DNA of 50,814 nt from Saprospiraceae bacterium (GCA_026993525.1 JALWSS010000144.1:1-50814), one strand, 5' to 3'; counted from the stretch's first letter, positions 16,739 to 26,281 are shown. The notes: a model not told the origin generated them from the letters alone. Program-made: numbers and translations.

Positions 16739-17113
16739 ATGCCAACTATTAATCAGCTTGTACGTAAAGGCAGAAAGAAAGTGGTTGTAAAAAGTAAATC
16801 ACGTGCACTCAATTCATGTCCGCAGCGTCGGGGAGTTTGCACCAGGGTTTACACCACCACACCGAAGAAGCCGAACTCAGCCCTTCGTAAAGTTGCCAAG
16901 GTTCGTCTCACCAATGGCATCGAGGTGATTGCCTACATACCGGGTGAGGGCCACAACCTCCAGGAGCACTCCATTGTTCTGGTAAGAGGTGGCCGTGTCA
17001 AGGACCTTCCCGGTGTGCGTTACACCATCGTTCGCGGAGCACTGGATACTGCCGGTGTTGCCAACAGGAAGAAAAGCCGTAGCCAATACGGAACCAAAGC
17101 CCCCAAGAAGTAA
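16739..17113 (+). CDS. rpsL: 30S ribosomal protein uS12
   Basis: uS12 sits at the decoding centre and controls accuracy. The 124-residue form starting [11 protein letters not shown] is the usual length; the open frame extends 12 codons upstream without support. The streptomycin-determining loop [13 protein letters not shown] and the [12 protein letters not shown] loop are intact, with lysines at the positions where resistance changes occur. The sequence therefore gives no sign of streptomycin resistance. It is the first gene of the str operon, 96 bases before rpsG. Confidence 0.99.
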   Translation: MPTINQLVRKGRKKVVVKSKSRALNSCPQRRGVCTRVYTTTPKKPNSALRKVAKVRLTNGIEVIAYIPGEGHNLQEHSIVLVRGGRVKDLPGVRYTIVRGALDTAGVANRKKSRSQYGTKAPKK

Positions 17114-17209
17114 GTCTTTGAGGGGGTATTCGATAGTTGCTCTCTAACAAACTAATGTATTTACCAGAAGGGGCAAGTTTTTGATCCTTCGCAGAATAAT
17201 CCTTGAAAA

Positions 17210-17677
17210 ATGAGGAAGCGCAAGCCAAAACCAAGAGTACTCATTCCGGATCCCCGTTACAACGATACGCTTGTAACACAATTTGTGAATAACCTGATGT
17301 GGCAGGGCAAGAAATCAACCGCTTACCGCCTGTTCTACGATGCCATGGACATCATTCAGGAGCGCACACAAAAAGACCCTCATCAGGTTTGGAAAGATGC
17401 TTTGAACAACGCCATGCCTCAGGTGCAGGTGAAAGCCCGCCGGATTGGTGGTGCCACTTTCCAAATCCCCCAGGAAATCAATGCAAACCGCAAATTGTCC
17501 ATGGGAATGAAGTGGCTCATCCGCTTTGCCCGTGAGCGCAGTGGAAAAGGTTTTGCAGAAAAGCTGGCTGCAGAGTTGATAGCTGCAAGTAAGGGAGAAG
17601 GAGCAGCCGTAAAGCGCAAAGAAGATACCCACCGGATGGCCGAAGCCAACCGGGCATTTGCTCACTTCAGGGTGTAG
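17210..17677 (+). CDS. rpsG: 30S ribosomal protein uS7
   Basis: uS7 starts assembly of the 30S head by binding the 3' major domain of 16S rRNA. The 155-residue length fits. Clear landmarks are the RKRKPKPRVLIPDPRYND start, VTQFVNNLMWQGKKSTAYRL, NNAMPQVQVKARRIGGATFQ and the C-terminal HRMAEANRAFAHFRV. The gene follows rpsL by 96 bases. A 15-bp hairpin separates it from fusA, in the region where uS7 autoregulation might act in this operon; in E. coli the uS7 target lies between rpsL and rpsG. Confidence 0.99.
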   Translation: MRKRKPKPRVLIPDPRYNDTLVTQFVNNLMWQGKKSTAYRLFYDAMDIIQERTQKDPHQVWKDALNNAMPQVQVKARRIGGATFQIPQEINANRKLSMGMKWLIRFARERSGKGFAEKLAAELIAASKGEGAAVKRKEDTHRMAEANRAFAHFRV

Positions 17678-17691
17678 GTTTTTTACCCTGG

Positions 17692-17735
17692 AAAGTCAGC
17701 AACCCCGGCAGATTCTCGCTGGGGTTGCTGACTTT
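17692..17735 (+). promoter_or_regulatory. 15-bp hairpin between rpsG and fusA
   Basis: AAAGTCAGCAACCCC (17692-17706) pairs perfectly with 17721-17735 across a 14-base loop. Only three Ts follow, so it is a weak terminator. It could be an attenuator, a mRNA stability element or a protein-binding site setting fusA output relative to rpsL-rpsG. Confidence 0.6.
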
Positions 17736-17781
17736 AAGACGCCACCATCATTTGTAATTCAAAACCCCACAGGGAATTTAT

Positions 17782-19920
17782 ATGGCTGCTAAAGATTTGA
17801 AATTTCTTCGCAATATTGGTATCGCCGCTCACATTGACGCCGGTAAAACTACCACCACGGAGCGCGTGCTCTATTACACCGGTTTGACCCACAAGATCGG
17901 CGAGGTTCACGATGGCGCTGCCACCATGGACTGGATGGAGCAGGAGCAAGAGCGTGGTATTACCATTACCTCTGCCGCTACCAAAACCGAGTGGAACTGG
18001 AAAGGTGATACCTACACTGTCAACATCATTGACACCCCGGGTCACGTTGACTTCACTGTGGAAGTAGAGCGTTCATTGCGTGTGCTTGACGGTACAGTAG
18101 CGCTTTTCTGCGCCGTATCCGGTGTTGAACCGCAGTCGGAAACCGTTTGGCGCCAGGCCAACCGTTACAAAGTTCCTCGTATTGCCTTCGTCAACAAGAT
18201 GGACCGCAGCGGTGCCGATTTCTTCAACGTCGTGGCTGACATCAAAGAAAAATTGGGTGCCCGTGCCATTCCTCTCCAGGTGCCTATCGGGGCTGAGGAG
18301 CGTTTCAAAGGAGTGGTTGACCTGGTAACCATGGAAGGTCGTGTCTGGAACGAGGAAGACCAGGGAATGACTTATGAAATAGTTCCGATTCCGGAAGACC
18401 TTCAGGAAATCGTGAATCAATACCGCATGGAGTTGCTCGAAGCTGCTGCTGAGTACGACGAGCACCTCATGGAAAAATATTTCGATGATCCGGATTCCAT
18501 CAGCATTGATGAGATTCGCGATGCCATCCGCCGCGCAACCATAGACATGACCATCACACCGGTTCTTTGTGGTTCTGCCTTTAAGAACAAAGGTGTTCAG
18601 GCCATGCTGGATGCAGTTTGTGCCTACCTTCCTTCTCCGCTGGATGTAGAAGCCATTAAAGGTATCAATCCTAAAACTGAAGAGGAGGTGACCCGTCGGC
18701 CAGGCAACGACGAACCGTTCACCGCTCTGGCGTTCAAAATTGCCACTGACCCTTATGTAGGCCGTTTGGCATTCATGCGGGTTTATTCGGGTGTTTTGCC
18801 TTCCGGTACGGCCGTGCTGAATACCCGTTCCGGAAAGAAAGAGCGCATCGCCCGTCTTTATCAGATGCACTCCAACAAGCAAAACCCGATTGACCAGGTT
18901 GAAGCCGGCGACATTGCCGCCGCTGTCGGTTTCAAGGATATCCGCACGGGCGACACCCTGTGTGATGAAAAGCATCCGATCGTTTTGGAAAGCATGAGCT
19001 TCCCCGAGCCCGTGATTGGTCTGGCCGTTGAGCCAAAGTCACAGAAAGACATGGATAAGCTCGGAATGGCACTGGCAAAACTTTCAGAAGAAGACCCCAC
19101 TTTCCAGGTTAAATTCGACCAGGATACCAACCAGACCATCATCAGGGGGATGGGCGAGTTGCACCTCGAGATCATTCTCGACCGTTTGCGCCGCGAGTTC
19201 AAGGTGGAATGCAACCAGGGCCAACCTCAGGTCAATTACAAAGAAGCGCTCACCAATACGGTTACTCACCGTGAGCGTCTGAAAAAACAATCCGGTGGTG
19301 CCGGTTTGTTTGCCGATATGCAATTTGAACTTGGACCCCCGGATCAGGAATTCCTCGACAGTGAGGAGTACAAGAACGGCCAGGTTAAACTCCAGTTCGT
19401 TTGGGATATCGTCGGTGGTGCCATTGACAAGAACTACCAGAAGCCCATCCGCGATGGTTTCACCGCCATGATGGAAAACGGCATCCTGGCCGGATACAGC
19501 ATTGATTCCATGAAGGTGCGGGTTTTCGATGGTAGCATGCACCCGGTTGACTCCAAGCCCATTGCCTTTGAGCTCTGTGCAAAAGAAGGGTTCCGTGCTG
19601 CTGCTCCAAAGTGTCATCCGGTCATCATGGAGCCCATCATGAAGCTGGAGGTTGTGACTCCGGAAGAATATGTAGGTCCGGTCATTGGCGATCTCAACCG
19701 CCGCCGTGGCATTCCCAAATCTCAGGAGCCGCGTGCCGGTGGGGCTGTGGCCATCCAGGCAGAAGTACCGCTTTCGGAGATGTTTGGTTATGTGACTTCC
19801 CTTCGTACAATTACGTCAGGAAGGGCAAGTTCTACCATGGAGTTCTCACACTATGCTGAAGCTCCAAAAGGCATCGCTGAAGAAGTGATAGAAAAAGCCA
19901 AAGGGCTTGTAAAGGCCTGA
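17782..19920 (+). CDS. fusA: Elongation factor G
   Basis: EF-G drives translocation of tRNA and mRNA on the ribosome and, with RRF, ribosome recycling. The 712-residue protein is full length. GTPase motifs are intact: G1 AHIDAGKT at 16-23, G2 [10 protein letters not shown] near 58-67, G3 DTPGHVDF at 84-91 and G4 NKMD at 138-141. Domains II-V follow, including [20 protein letters not shown] and the C-terminal [14 protein letters not shown]. It is the last gene of the str operon; a strong terminator follows, and tuf is absent, as is common in Bacteroidota. Confidence 0.99.
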   Translation: MAAKDLKFLRNIGIAAHIDAGKTTTTERVLYYTGLTHKIGEVHDGAATMDWMEQEQERGITITSAATKTEWNWKGDTYTVNIIDTPGHVDFTVEVERSLRVLDGTVALFCAVSGVEPQSETVWRQANRYKVPRIAFVNKMDRSGADFFNVVADIKEKLGARAIPLQVPIGAEERFKGVVDLVTMEGRVWNEEDQGMTYEIVPIPEDLQEIVNQYRMELLEAAAEYDEHLMEKYFDDPDSISIDEIRDAIRRATIDMTITPVLCGSAFKNKGVQAMLDAVCAYLPSPLDVEAIKGINPKTEEEVTRRPGNDEPFTALAFKIATDPYVGRLAFMRVYSGVLPSGTAVLNTRSGKKERIARLYQMHSNKQNPIDQVEAGDIAAAVGFKDIRTGDTLCDEKHPIVLESMSFPEPVIGLAVEPKSQKDMDKLGMALAKLSEEDPTFQVKFDQDTNQTIIRGMGELHLEIILDRLRREFKVECNQGQPQVNYKEALTNTVTHRERLKKQSGGAGLFADMQFELGPPDQEFLDSEEYKNGQVKLQFVWDIVGGAIDKNYQKPIRDGFTAMMENGILAGYSIDSMKVRVFDGSMHPVDSKPIAFELCAKEGFRAAAPKCHPVIMEPIMKLEVVTPEEYVGPVIGDLNRRRGIPKSQEPRAGGAVAIQAEVPLSEMFGYVTSLRTITSGRASSTMEFSHYAEAPKGIAEEVIEKAKGLVKA

Positions 19921-19953
19921 TAAGAATTAGATTTTTCATGGCAAATCAATTGT

Positions 19954-19984
19954 GCCCCGGTATTTACTGTACCGGGGCTTTTTT
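19954..19984 (+). terminator. Rho-independent terminator after fusA
   Basis: GCCCCGGTA (19954-19962) pairs with TACCGGGGC (19970-19978) across a seven-base loop, followed by six Ts. It separates the str operon from the S10 operon. Confidence 0.92.
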
Positions 19985-20148
19985 GTGCTGTTGGTCAGTG
20001 ACTTAACCTTATTGATAAAAGCGCATGAGAAACGCTGTGAAACCATCAGAGCGGCTTCAGAAACCAGGGCGGGTGCAATGCGAATTTGGGAGTAAAAAAT
20101 TGTTGAAATTATTTGCGTTGCGGCTTGGTGAAAACAAGTTAAAACTTC

Positions 20149-20156
20149 TACATTTG
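20149..20156 (+). promoter_or_regulatory. -7 element TACATTTG of the S10 operon
   Basis: TACATTTG is a perfect match, with TTGG at 20125-20128 about 20 bases upstream as a -33 element. The transcript opens GCAGCCGCTTTTGAAAAGG and its leader contains CCGGAAAAAG at 20211-20220, both shared with the rpsL leader. Confidence 0.8.
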
Positions 20157-20282
20157 CAGCCGCTTTTGAAAAGGGTGGTTTGAGGGACGTCGAGATTCGA
20201 GGGTTTGTGGCCGGAAAAAGTCTGTAACCCGAGCCCGTTAACAGAAGTTGAATCCTTCAAACGCTAAAACACTTAATTCGGC

Positions 20283-20591
20283 ATGAATCAAAAAATCAGA
20301 ATCAAACTCCGTTCATACGACCACAACCTGGTTGACAAGAGTACGGAGAAAATCGTGAAGACAGTTCGCTCGAGTGGAGCTGTTGTAACTGGTCCGATTC
20401 CGCTGCCCACTGAAAAGGAAATCTTTACCGTCCTGCGCTCGCCGCACGTCAACAAGAAATCCCGGGAGCAGTTCCAGTTGCGCACTCACAAGCGTCTGAT
20501 CGAAATTTACACGCCTACCCAAAAGACGGTGGATGCGTTGTCAAGGCTGGAACTCCCAAGTGGTGTGGATATCCAGGTCAAGTTGACGTAA
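20283..20591 (+). CDS. rpsJ: 30S ribosomal protein uS10 (NusE)
   Basis: uS10 is part of the 30S head and, as NusE, joins NusB and NusG in transcription antitermination. The 102-residue length is normal. Motifs include [40 protein letters not shown] and [20 protein letters not shown]. It is the first gene of the S10 operon, with its own promoter and structured leader. A 189-base gap to rplC holds a short GCCCT-GAA-AGGGC hairpin near 20614 but no recognisable promoter. Confidence 0.99.
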   Translation: MNQKIRIKLRSYDHNLVDKSTEKIVKTVRSSGAVVTGPIPLPTEKEIFTVLRSPHVNKKSREQFQLRTHKRLIEIYTPTQKTVDALSRLELPSGVDIQVKLT

Positions 20592-20780
20592 TTCCCACGA
20601 TGTTTTGGTATTGCCCTGAAAGGGCGAAAGGCAAAAGAGTAGCTGCGTTTTGTTGAGGGCCATGTCCGGCATTTTGCACTGCTCTTCCTGAACCATTTTT
20701 CACGAATCTTTAAATGCCGTTGCCGGTAGTCAGGTTTTTTCCGGACGACAGGTGCGGTACGACTATAAAAATTCTGCCCG

Positions 20781-21413
20781 ATGAATGGAATAATCGGAAA
20801 GAAAGTAGGTATGACCAGTCTGTTCGACGAGGCTGGACGCAACATTGCCTGCACTGTTATTGAAGCTGGTCCTTGTGTTGTCACACAGGTGAAGCAAGAA
20901 GATACTGACGGCTATTATGCCCTGCAGTTGGGTTTTGGCGATGCCAAAGAAAAGAACACCACCCAGCCCATGAAAGGCCACTTTAAGAAAGCCGGAACAT
21001 CTCCAAAAGCGAAGCTCGTTGAGTTCAAAGGATTCGACGCGGTTGAAAAATCGCTTGGCGACGAAGTGCGTGTTGAGGAGATATTTAACGATGGTGACCT
21101 TGTGAACGCTGTTGGCATCACCAAGGGTAAAGGTTTTCAGGGTGTGGTCAAGCGCCACGGTTTTAAAGGTGTTGGTGACCGCACACACGGTCAGCACAAC
21201 AGGGAGCGTGCTCCCGGATCCATTGGTGCAAGTTCATACCCGTCGAGGGTTTTCAAAGGCATGCGCATGGCAGGCCGGATGGGAAACCAGCGGGTAAAGG
21301 TTTGCAACCTGAAGGTGGTTAAGGTATTTCCTGACAAGAACCTGCTCCTGGTGAGTGGAGCTGTGCCCGGCCACAATGGTTCTTACGTCATCATTGAGAA
21401 GAAGAATTCATAA
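20781..21413 (+). CDS. rplC: 50S ribosomal protein uL3
   Basis: uL3 binds 23S rRNA near the peptidyl-transferase centre and starts 50S assembly. The 210-residue protein shows [32 protein letters not shown] and the tip loop [20 protein letters not shown]. In E. coli this loop reads GSIGQNQTPG and its Gln150 is methylated by PrmB. Here that position is serine, so this modification should be absent. The gene is in order between rpsJ and rplD. Confidence 0.99.
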   Translation: MNGIIGKKVGMTSLFDEAGRNIACTVIEAGPCVVTQVKQEDTDGYYALQLGFGDAKEKNTTQPMKGHFKKAGTSPKAKLVEFKGFDAVEKSLGDEVRVEEIFNDGDLVNAVGITKGKGFQGVVKRHGFKGVGDRTHGQHNRERAPGSIGASSYPSRVFKGMRMAGRMGNQRVKVCNLKVVKVFPDKNLLLVSGAVPGHNGSYVIIEKKNS

Positions 21414-21481
21414 ATGGTAACCTGTGGTGCGGGTGAAATGACATTCTCATTGCTGCCTGAAACCACAAACCGCTAATAGAA

Positions 21482-22105
21482 ATGAAACTCGAAGTAATCA
21501 ATACTCAGGGTGAAAAGACAGGCAAAAAAGTTGATTTGCCTGATGAGATTTTCGGCATCGAGCCCAATGAGCACGCCATCTATCTGGATGTGAAGGCCAT
21601 TTTGGCCAATGCTCGTCAGGGCACCCACAAGGCCAAAGGCCGCAGTGAAGTAGCCGGCTCAACCCGGAAACTACACCGTCAGAAGGGCACTGGTGGGTCC
21701 CGTAAAGGTGACATCAAAAACCCACTGTTTCATGGCGGTGGGCGTGTACACGGCCCTCAACCCCGTGACTACAGCCAGAAGGTGAATAAAAAGGTGAAGC
21801 GCCTGGCCCGCAAGTCGGCTTTGTCTTCAAAGGCAGCCAATGGCCAGATTGTAGTGCTGGAGGATTTTGCCTTTGATGCACCAAAGACCAAAGCCTATGT
21901 GGGTATCCTCAATGCACTTGACCTGGCAGACAAGAAAACCCTGTTGGTAACTGCCGAAGTGGAGAAGAACGTGGTTCTCTCAAGCCGCAATCTTCCCAAA
22001 GCGAGGGTGATGCGTGCCGAGGAGTTGAACACCTACGACATTCTGAACAACAACACTTTGATCCTGGCCGAAGGTGCTATTGAAAAGATCAAATCCATTG
22101 TATAA
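21482..22105 (+). CDS. rplD: 50S ribosomal protein uL4
   Basis: uL4 lines the exit tunnel with an extended loop. In E. coli it also represses the S10 operon. The 207-residue protein has the loop region RQGTHKAKGRSEVAGSTRKL followed by HRQKGTGGSRKGD and FHGGGRVHGPQPRDYSQKVN, the zone where macrolide-resistance changes occur, without an evident lesion. An N-terminal EVINTQGEKTGKKVDLPDEI strand pair opens the protein. It lies between rplC and rplW. Confidence 0.99.
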   Translation: MKLEVINTQGEKTGKKVDLPDEIFGIEPNEHAIYLDVKAILANARQGTHKAKGRSEVAGSTRKLHRQKGTGGSRKGDIKNPLFHGGGRVHGPQPRDYSQKVNKKVKRLARKSALSSKAANGQIVVLEDFAFDAPKTKAYVGILNALDLADKKTLLVTAEVEKNVVLSSRNLPKARVMRAEELNTYDILNNNTLILAEGAIEKIKSIV

Positions 22106-22166
22106 CCTATTGACTTGGCAAGCAACCCCGGTTGACCCAAGTTGAAATCTTCAACCGCTGAGCGTT

Positions 22167-22463
22167 ATGGCAAAGCAAATTTTGATAAAGCCAGTTATCA
22201 CGGAGAAAGCCGATAAACTGTCTGGGGACAGGAACCAATACACCTTTGTGGTAAACAGAAATGCCAACAAGATCGAAATCCGCAAGGCAGTGGCTAAAAT
22301 GTACAATGTGGAGGTAAAGTCGGTAAACACAATGGTGATGCCGGCAAAAGCCAAAAACCGCAATACACGCCGTGGCATGATCAAAGGCCGTGTATCGAGC
22401 TTTAAAAAAGCCGTCGTCACTTTGGCCGATGGCGAGAGCATTAACTTTTTTAGCGATTTGTAG
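22167..22463 (+). CDS. rplW: 50S ribosomal protein uL23
   Basis: uL23 sits at the tunnel exit and docks trigger factor and SRP. The 98-residue length is usual. Motifs are ILIKPVITEKADKLSGDRNQ, YTFVVNRNANKIEIRKAVAK and MYNVEVKSVNTMVMPAKAKN. The trigger-factor contact near the helix 1 start cannot be judged precisely. The gene is in the normal place between rplD and rplB. Confidence 0.99.
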   Translation: MAKQILIKPVITEKADKLSGDRNQYTFVVNRNANKIEIRKAVAKMYNVEVKSVNTMVMPAKAKNRNTRRGMIKGRVSSFKKAVVTLADGESINFFSDL

Positions 22464-22528
22464 GATTCTGAAGGCCGGCTCCAGGAGAGCTTGACGCTTC
22501 AGGTTTTCAAACAGCAAAACATCCAGCA

Positions 22529-23359
22529 ATGGCAATTAAGAAATACAACCCCGTAACTCCGGGTTCAAGATTTCGGGTAGCAGTTCTTCGGACGGAAGTA
22601 ACTACCGATAAGCCGGAAAAGAGCCTTCTTGCTCCTATGAAAAAGTCTGGCGGCCGCAACCGCACCGGTAAGATGACGGTTCGGCAGCGCGGTGGAGGGC
22701 ACAAGCGTCGCTATCGCATTGTTGACTTCAAGCGCGACAAGGACAACATTCCGGCAACTGTTAAGACCATTGAGTACGATCCGAACCGCTCGGCTTACAT
22801 CGCACTTTTGGTGTACGCTGACGGCGAGAAGCGCTACATATTGGCCCCTCACGGATTGAAAGTAGGTGACAAGGTCATGTCTGGTGAACAAGCCCCACCT
22901 GAAGTGGGAAATGCATTGTACCTGAAAGACATTCCTCTCGGTACCACCATTCATGCCATTGAAATGACGCCCGGCAGGGGAGCAGCGCTGGTTCGTTCGG
23001 CAGGAACAGCAGCCACGCTGATGGGCAAGGAAGACCGCTATGCTGTGGTCAAGTTGCCTTCTGGCGAGAGCCGCCGGATACTGATGACCTGCAAAGCCAC
23101 CATGGGAACCTGCTCAAATCCTGACCACGGCCTTGAAACGCTGGGCAAAGCCGGTGCCAGCCGCTGGAGAGGAAGAAGGCCCCGGGTACGCGGTGTGGCC
23201 ATGAACCCGGTTGATCACCCAATGGGGGGTGGTGAAGGACGTGCTTCGGGAGGACACCCCCGGAACCGCAACGGCCGTCCGGCAAAAGGTGCCAAAACCC
23301 GTAACAACAAGAAGCACTCAACCAAGCTCATCATTTCACGAAGGAAGACAACCAATTAA
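22529..23359 (+). CDS. rplB: 50S ribosomal protein uL2
   Basis: uL2 is needed for subunit joining and peptidyl-transferase activity. The 276-residue protein has the RNA-binding [20 protein letters not shown] segment and the C-terminal loop [20 protein letters not shown], which includes the conserved histidine. The basic tail [20 protein letters not shown] is present. No anomalies are seen. It is followed 63 bases later by rpsS. Confidence 0.99.
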   Translation: MAIKKYNPVTPGSRFRVAVLRTEVTTDKPEKSLLAPMKKSGGRNRTGKMTVRQRGGGHKRRYRIVDFKRDKDNIPATVKTIEYDPNRSAYIALLVYADGEKRYILAPHGLKVGDKVMSGEQAPPEVGNALYLKDIPLGTTIHAIEMTPGRGAALVRSAGTAATLMGKEDRYAVVKLPSGESRRILMTCKATMGTCSNPDHGLETLGKAGASRWRGRRPRVRGVAMNPVDHPMGGGEGRASGGHPRNRNGRPAKGAKTRNNKKHSTKLIISRRKTTN

Positions 23360-23422
23360 TGATTCCCGCTGGATGAAAGCAGCATGAATTTCAATCCGGC
23401 AGTAATTAATAACTGAATAACG

Positions 23423-23692
23423 ATGCCTCGTTCAATTAAAAAAGGACCATACGTACACCACAAGCTGATGAAGAAGCTTGAAGCTGCTCAAGGCAGCAAG
23501 CGCAAGCAGGTGATCAAGACCTGGTCAAGGGCTTCTATGATCATTCCTGACATGGTGGGACAAACGATTGCCGTTCACAATGGCAAAAACTTTATCCCCG
23601 TCTTCATCACAGAGAACATGGTAGGACACAAGTTGGGCGAATTTGCCCCGACCCGTACCTACAGAGGACACGCCGGTCATCGTAAAGGTTAA
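23423..23692 (+). CDS. rpsS: 30S ribosomal protein uS19
   Basis: uS19 binds the 30S head together with uS13. The 89-residue protein starts [20 protein letters not shown] and contains [40 protein letters not shown] and [16 protein letters not shown], all family hallmarks. It has the usual length and position, before rplV. Confidence 0.99.
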   Translation: MPRSIKKGPYVHHKLMKKLEAAQGSKRKQVIKTWSRASMIIPDMVGQTIAVHNGKNFIPVFITENMVGHKLGEFAPTRTYRGHAGHRKG

Positions 23693-23775
23693 TAACAATT
23701 AAGGGTGGTCGGCGCAGTTGTGCAGGCGGTTTTGCCGGTCGGCTGTTTTGATTTCATCCAAAATTCATACGCAAA

Positions 23776-24210
23776 ATGGAAGCTGTTGCAAGACTGAAAA
23801 ATTGCCCCATGTCAGCCCGCAAAATGCGCATTGTTGTTGACAACATCCGGGGTAAGGATATAGATGAAGCACTGGACATTCTGCGCTTCACCAAAAATGA
23901 AGCTGCCGAATGGCTTTACAAAGTGCTGTTGTCTGCCATTGCCAACTGGGAGTACAAACTGGACGGCGCCGAAAGTGCTGATGAGTACGACCTGTACATC
24001 AAACGGGCAATGGTTGACGAAGGAACGTTTTTGAAGCGCTTTCGCCCGGCACCACATGGCCGTGCCCACCGAATCAAAAAGCGCACTAACCATGTAACAC
24101 TGGTCGTGGATAACCGCATTCCACTCGATTTTGAGCTTGCCGGTGAGGAAGAGCCGGAATTGACAGTTGACGTGGAGGAAGTTGGCGACGAAACAGCTGA
24201 AAAGGAATAA
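23776..24210 (+). CDS. rplV: 50S ribosomal protein uL22 with acidic C-terminal tail
   Basis: uL22 lines the exit tunnel. The core (about 1-118) shows ARLKNCPMSARKMRIVVDNI, WLYKVLLSAIANWEYK, FLKRFRPAPHGRAHRIKKRT and NHVTLVVD. After the core, residues about 119-144 form a strongly acidic tail (EEEPELTVDVEEVGDETAEK) that most bacterial uL22 proteins of about 110 residues lack. The stop is 56 bases before rpsC, whose product has the opposite feature, a basic Arg-Gly tail. Confidence 0.98.
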   Translation: MEAVARLKNCPMSARKMRIVVDNIRGKDIDEALDILRFTKNEAAEWLYKVLLSAIANWEYKLDGAESADEYDLYIKRAMVDEGTFLKRFRPAPHGRAHRIKKRTNHVTLVVDNRIPLDFELAGEEEPELTVDVEEVGDETAEKE

Positions 24211-24266
24211 TTACAAGTGTGGCGGTCAAGTGTAAATCACAGGAACTGCCAATAAATTTCTACTAA

Positions 24267-24998
24267 ATGGGTCAAAAGACTAATCCTATCGGAAATCGCC
24301 TCGGCATCATCAGGGGCTGGGAAAGCAACTGGTATGCCGATAAAGATTATGCTGACAAGGTCATCGAAGACGAAAACATCCGCAAATACCTCAAGGCCCG
24401 TATAGCCAAAGGTGGTATTGCCCGTATCGTCATCGAGCGTGCCTTGAAGCGCGTAACTGTTACGATCCATACTTCCCGGCCGGGCATTGTCATTGGCCGT
24501 GGAGGCCAGGAAGTTGACAAGATCCGCGAGGAGCTTCGCAAACTGACCGGCAAGGATGTGCAAATCAACATCGTTGAGATCCGCAAGCCGGAATTGGACG
24601 CCGCCATCGTTGGCGAAACCATTGCCAAGCAGTTGGAAGCCCGTATCAACTACCGCCGGGCCATCAAAAATGCCATTTCACAAACCATGCGCGTGGGTGC
24701 CGAAGGCATCAAGGTGCGCATATCCGGACGTTTGGCCGGTTCTGAGATGGCACGTACAGAGGAGTACAAAGAGGGCAGGACCCCGCTGCATACTTTTCGT
24801 TCCGACATTGACTATGCATTGTCTGAAGCACTGACCGTTTACGGCATCATTGGCATTAAAGTATGGATCTGCAAAGGCGAAGTGTTCGGCCGCCGTGATC
24901 TTTCACTGAATGCCGGATTTGACAAGCGCGACAAAGGAGGCCGGGGAGGCCGTGGCGGCGGCCGGGGTGAGCGAAGAGGTGGTGGTCGTCGCAGATAA
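24267..24998 (+). CDS. rpsC: 30S ribosomal protein uS3 with Arg/Gly-rich tail
   Basis: uS3 shapes the mRNA entry channel. The 243-residue protein has the start [20 protein letters not shown], the KH domain with [20 protein letters not shown] and the C-terminal domain with [19 protein letters not shown]. The last 20 or so residues are Arg/Gly only ([20 protein letters not shown]), a low-complexity tail resembling RNA-binding RGG boxes. A gap of 166 bases with a promoter-like element follows before rplP. Confidence 0.98.
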   Translation: MGQKTNPIGNRLGIIRGWESNWYADKDYADKVIEDENIRKYLKARIAKGGIARIVIERALKRVTVTIHTSRPGIVIGRGGQEVDKIREELRKLTGKDVQINIVEIRKPELDAAIVGETIAKQLEARINYRRAIKNAISQTMRVGAEGIKVRISGRLAGSEMARTEEYKEGRTPLHTFRSDIDYALSEALTVYGIIGIKVWICKGEVFGRRDLSLNAGFDKRDKGGRGGRGGGRGERRGGGRRR

Positions 24999-25037
24999 TT
25001 TTCAGCTACCGGCTGAGGTCAATTTCAAAAATCGGCG

Positions 25038-25045
25038 TACCTTCG
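25038..25045 (+). promoter_or_regulatory. -7-like element TACCTTCG between rpsC and rplP
   Basis: TACCTTCG, as upstream of lipB, opens a 166-base gap inside the S10 operon. It is followed by GCGGCCGCTTTTTCGGAGGCC, like the starts of the rpsL and rpsJ transcripts. No convincing -33 element is seen. It may be an internal promoter for rplP and the genes after it. Confidence 0.5.
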
Positions 25046-25164
25046 CGGCCGCTTTTTCGGAGGCCTTGGCAAAACGGCGCTAACAGGCGCATTTTCAGAC
25101 GAATAACCTGACCCCTGGAGGCGCTCAATTTTGAGTATTCCGCGAAAATTTAAACACAGGGAAA

Positions 25165-25587
25165 ATGTTACAGCCTAAACGAATTAAATACCGCAAGCAG
25201 CAAAAGCCAAAGCTTAAAAAAACTGCTCAGCGTGGAACCACCGTATGTTTTGGTTCATACGGGTTGAAGGCCATCACCGGTGGGCGCATCACCAACCGGC
25301 AGATCGAGGCCGCCCGTATTGCCATGACCCGTTACATGAAAAGGGAAGGCCAGGTTTGGATACGCATTTTCCCGGACCGCCCCATTACCCGCAAACCTTT
25401 GGAAGTGAGGATGGGTAAAGGCAAAGGCTCCCTGGACCACTACGTAGCCATCGTAGAGCCCGGCCGGATCATGTTCGAACTGGACGGGGTGAACGAAAAA
25501 GTAGCAAGGGAAGCACTCCGCCTGGCAGCTCAAAAACTGCCGGTTCTTACAAAAGTGACCGTGCGCCCTGACCTGGTTAAGTTTTAA
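25165..25587 (+). CDS. rplP: 50S ribosomal protein uL16
   Basis: uL16 helps position tRNA in the A site. The 140-residue protein opens [19 protein letters not shown] and contains [40 protein letters not shown] and [20 protein letters not shown]. The arginine hydroxylated by YcfD in E. coli falls in the PLEVRMGKG segment, which is conserved. The gene follows a long leader with a possible internal promoter. Confidence 0.99.
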   Translation: MLQPKRIKYRKQQKPKLKKTAQRGTTVCFGSYGLKAITGGRITNRQIEAARIAMTRYMKREGQVWIRIFPDRPITRKPLEVRMGKGKGSLDHYVAIVEPGRIMFELDGVNEKVAREALRLAAQKLPVLTKVTVRPDLVKF

Positions 25588-25645
25588 CAATCATCGAGTT
25601 GGGTTGAATCTGATCATTCATTCAAACTCCTGAACTAATAGCAAA

Positions 25646-25909
25646 ATGGCCAGCAAGAAATTCCTTGAGCTTCAAGAATTCACCGTGGATCAATTGATTG
25701 CAGAACTGGAAGCAACACAAAATGACTACCAGGCTATGCAAATGGACCACGCTGTCAAAGGACTGGACAATCCGTTGGAATTGCGCGAAATGCGTCGGGA
25801 CATTGCCCGCATCAAAACGGAGATCCGTCGCAGGCAATTGGCTGAAATGTCGCCTGAGCAATTGGCAAAACGTTCAAAAATCCGGGAGCGCCGCCGCAGG
25901 AACAAGTAA
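25646..25909 (+). CDS. rpmC: 50S ribosomal protein uL29, extended
   Basis: uL29 binds at the tunnel exit next to uL23. The 87-residue protein is longer than the E. coli form of 63. The core is the two-helix hairpin LQEFTVDQLIAELEATQNDY ... NPLELREMRRDIARIKTEIR. The extra 20 residues are a charged helix ending in RSKIRERRRRNK. It lies between rplP and rpsQ; the 111 bases before rpsQ hold nothing visible. Confidence 0.97.
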   Translation: MASKKFLELQEFTVDQLIAELEATQNDYQAMQMDHAVKGLDNPLELREMRRDIARIKTEIRRRQLAEMSPEQLAKRSKIRERRRRNK

Positions 25910-26020
25910 TCCTGGCATGGCTTCCCAAACAAAATTGATGATCCTGGCAGTGATCATAAAACCTGAAACACCGCCAGGGCACCGGCAAAGCCGGGATTAA
26001 GGACCTGCAAACTTTGAATA

Positions 26021-26281
26021 ATGGAAGAAAGCAGAAATCTGAGAAAAACCAGGGTTGGAGTGGTAGTAAGTAACGCCATGAACAAGACCATCAACGTAAG
26101 CGTTGAGCGGCGTCTGCGCCACCCGATTTATGGTAAGTCCGTGAAGAAGACCAAAAAATTCATGGCCCACGATGAAAAAGGTGAAGCCAATGTAGGCGAT
26201 ACCGTACGCATCATGGAAACCCGGCCTTTGAGCAAGAGAAAGCGCTGGCGTTTGGTTGAGATCATCGAACGAGCAAAATAA
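26021..26281 (+). CDS. rpsQ: 30S ribosomal protein uS17
   Basis: uS17 is a primary binder of the 16S 5' domain. The 86-residue OB-fold protein shows [40 protein letters not shown] and [20 protein letters not shown]. The length is normal and the gene is in the expected place before rplN. Confidence 0.99.
   Translation: MEESRNLRKTRVGVVVSNAMNKTINVSVERRLRHPIYGKSVKKTKKFMAHDEKGEANVGDTVRIMETRPLSKRKRWRLVEIIERAK

Larger units (their letters stand above)
19921..20282. other. fusA-rpsJ intergenic region
   Basis: The 362 bases hold the fusA terminator (19954-19984), the rpsJ promoter (20149-20156) and a 126-base rpsJ leader. No gene is seen in the AT-rich 19985-20148 part. Confidence 0.7.

Noticed and set aside
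16739-17113. Streptomycin-resistance change in uS12
   Set aside because: The lysines of both resistance loops (TTTPKKPNS and VKDLPG) are the sensitive type.
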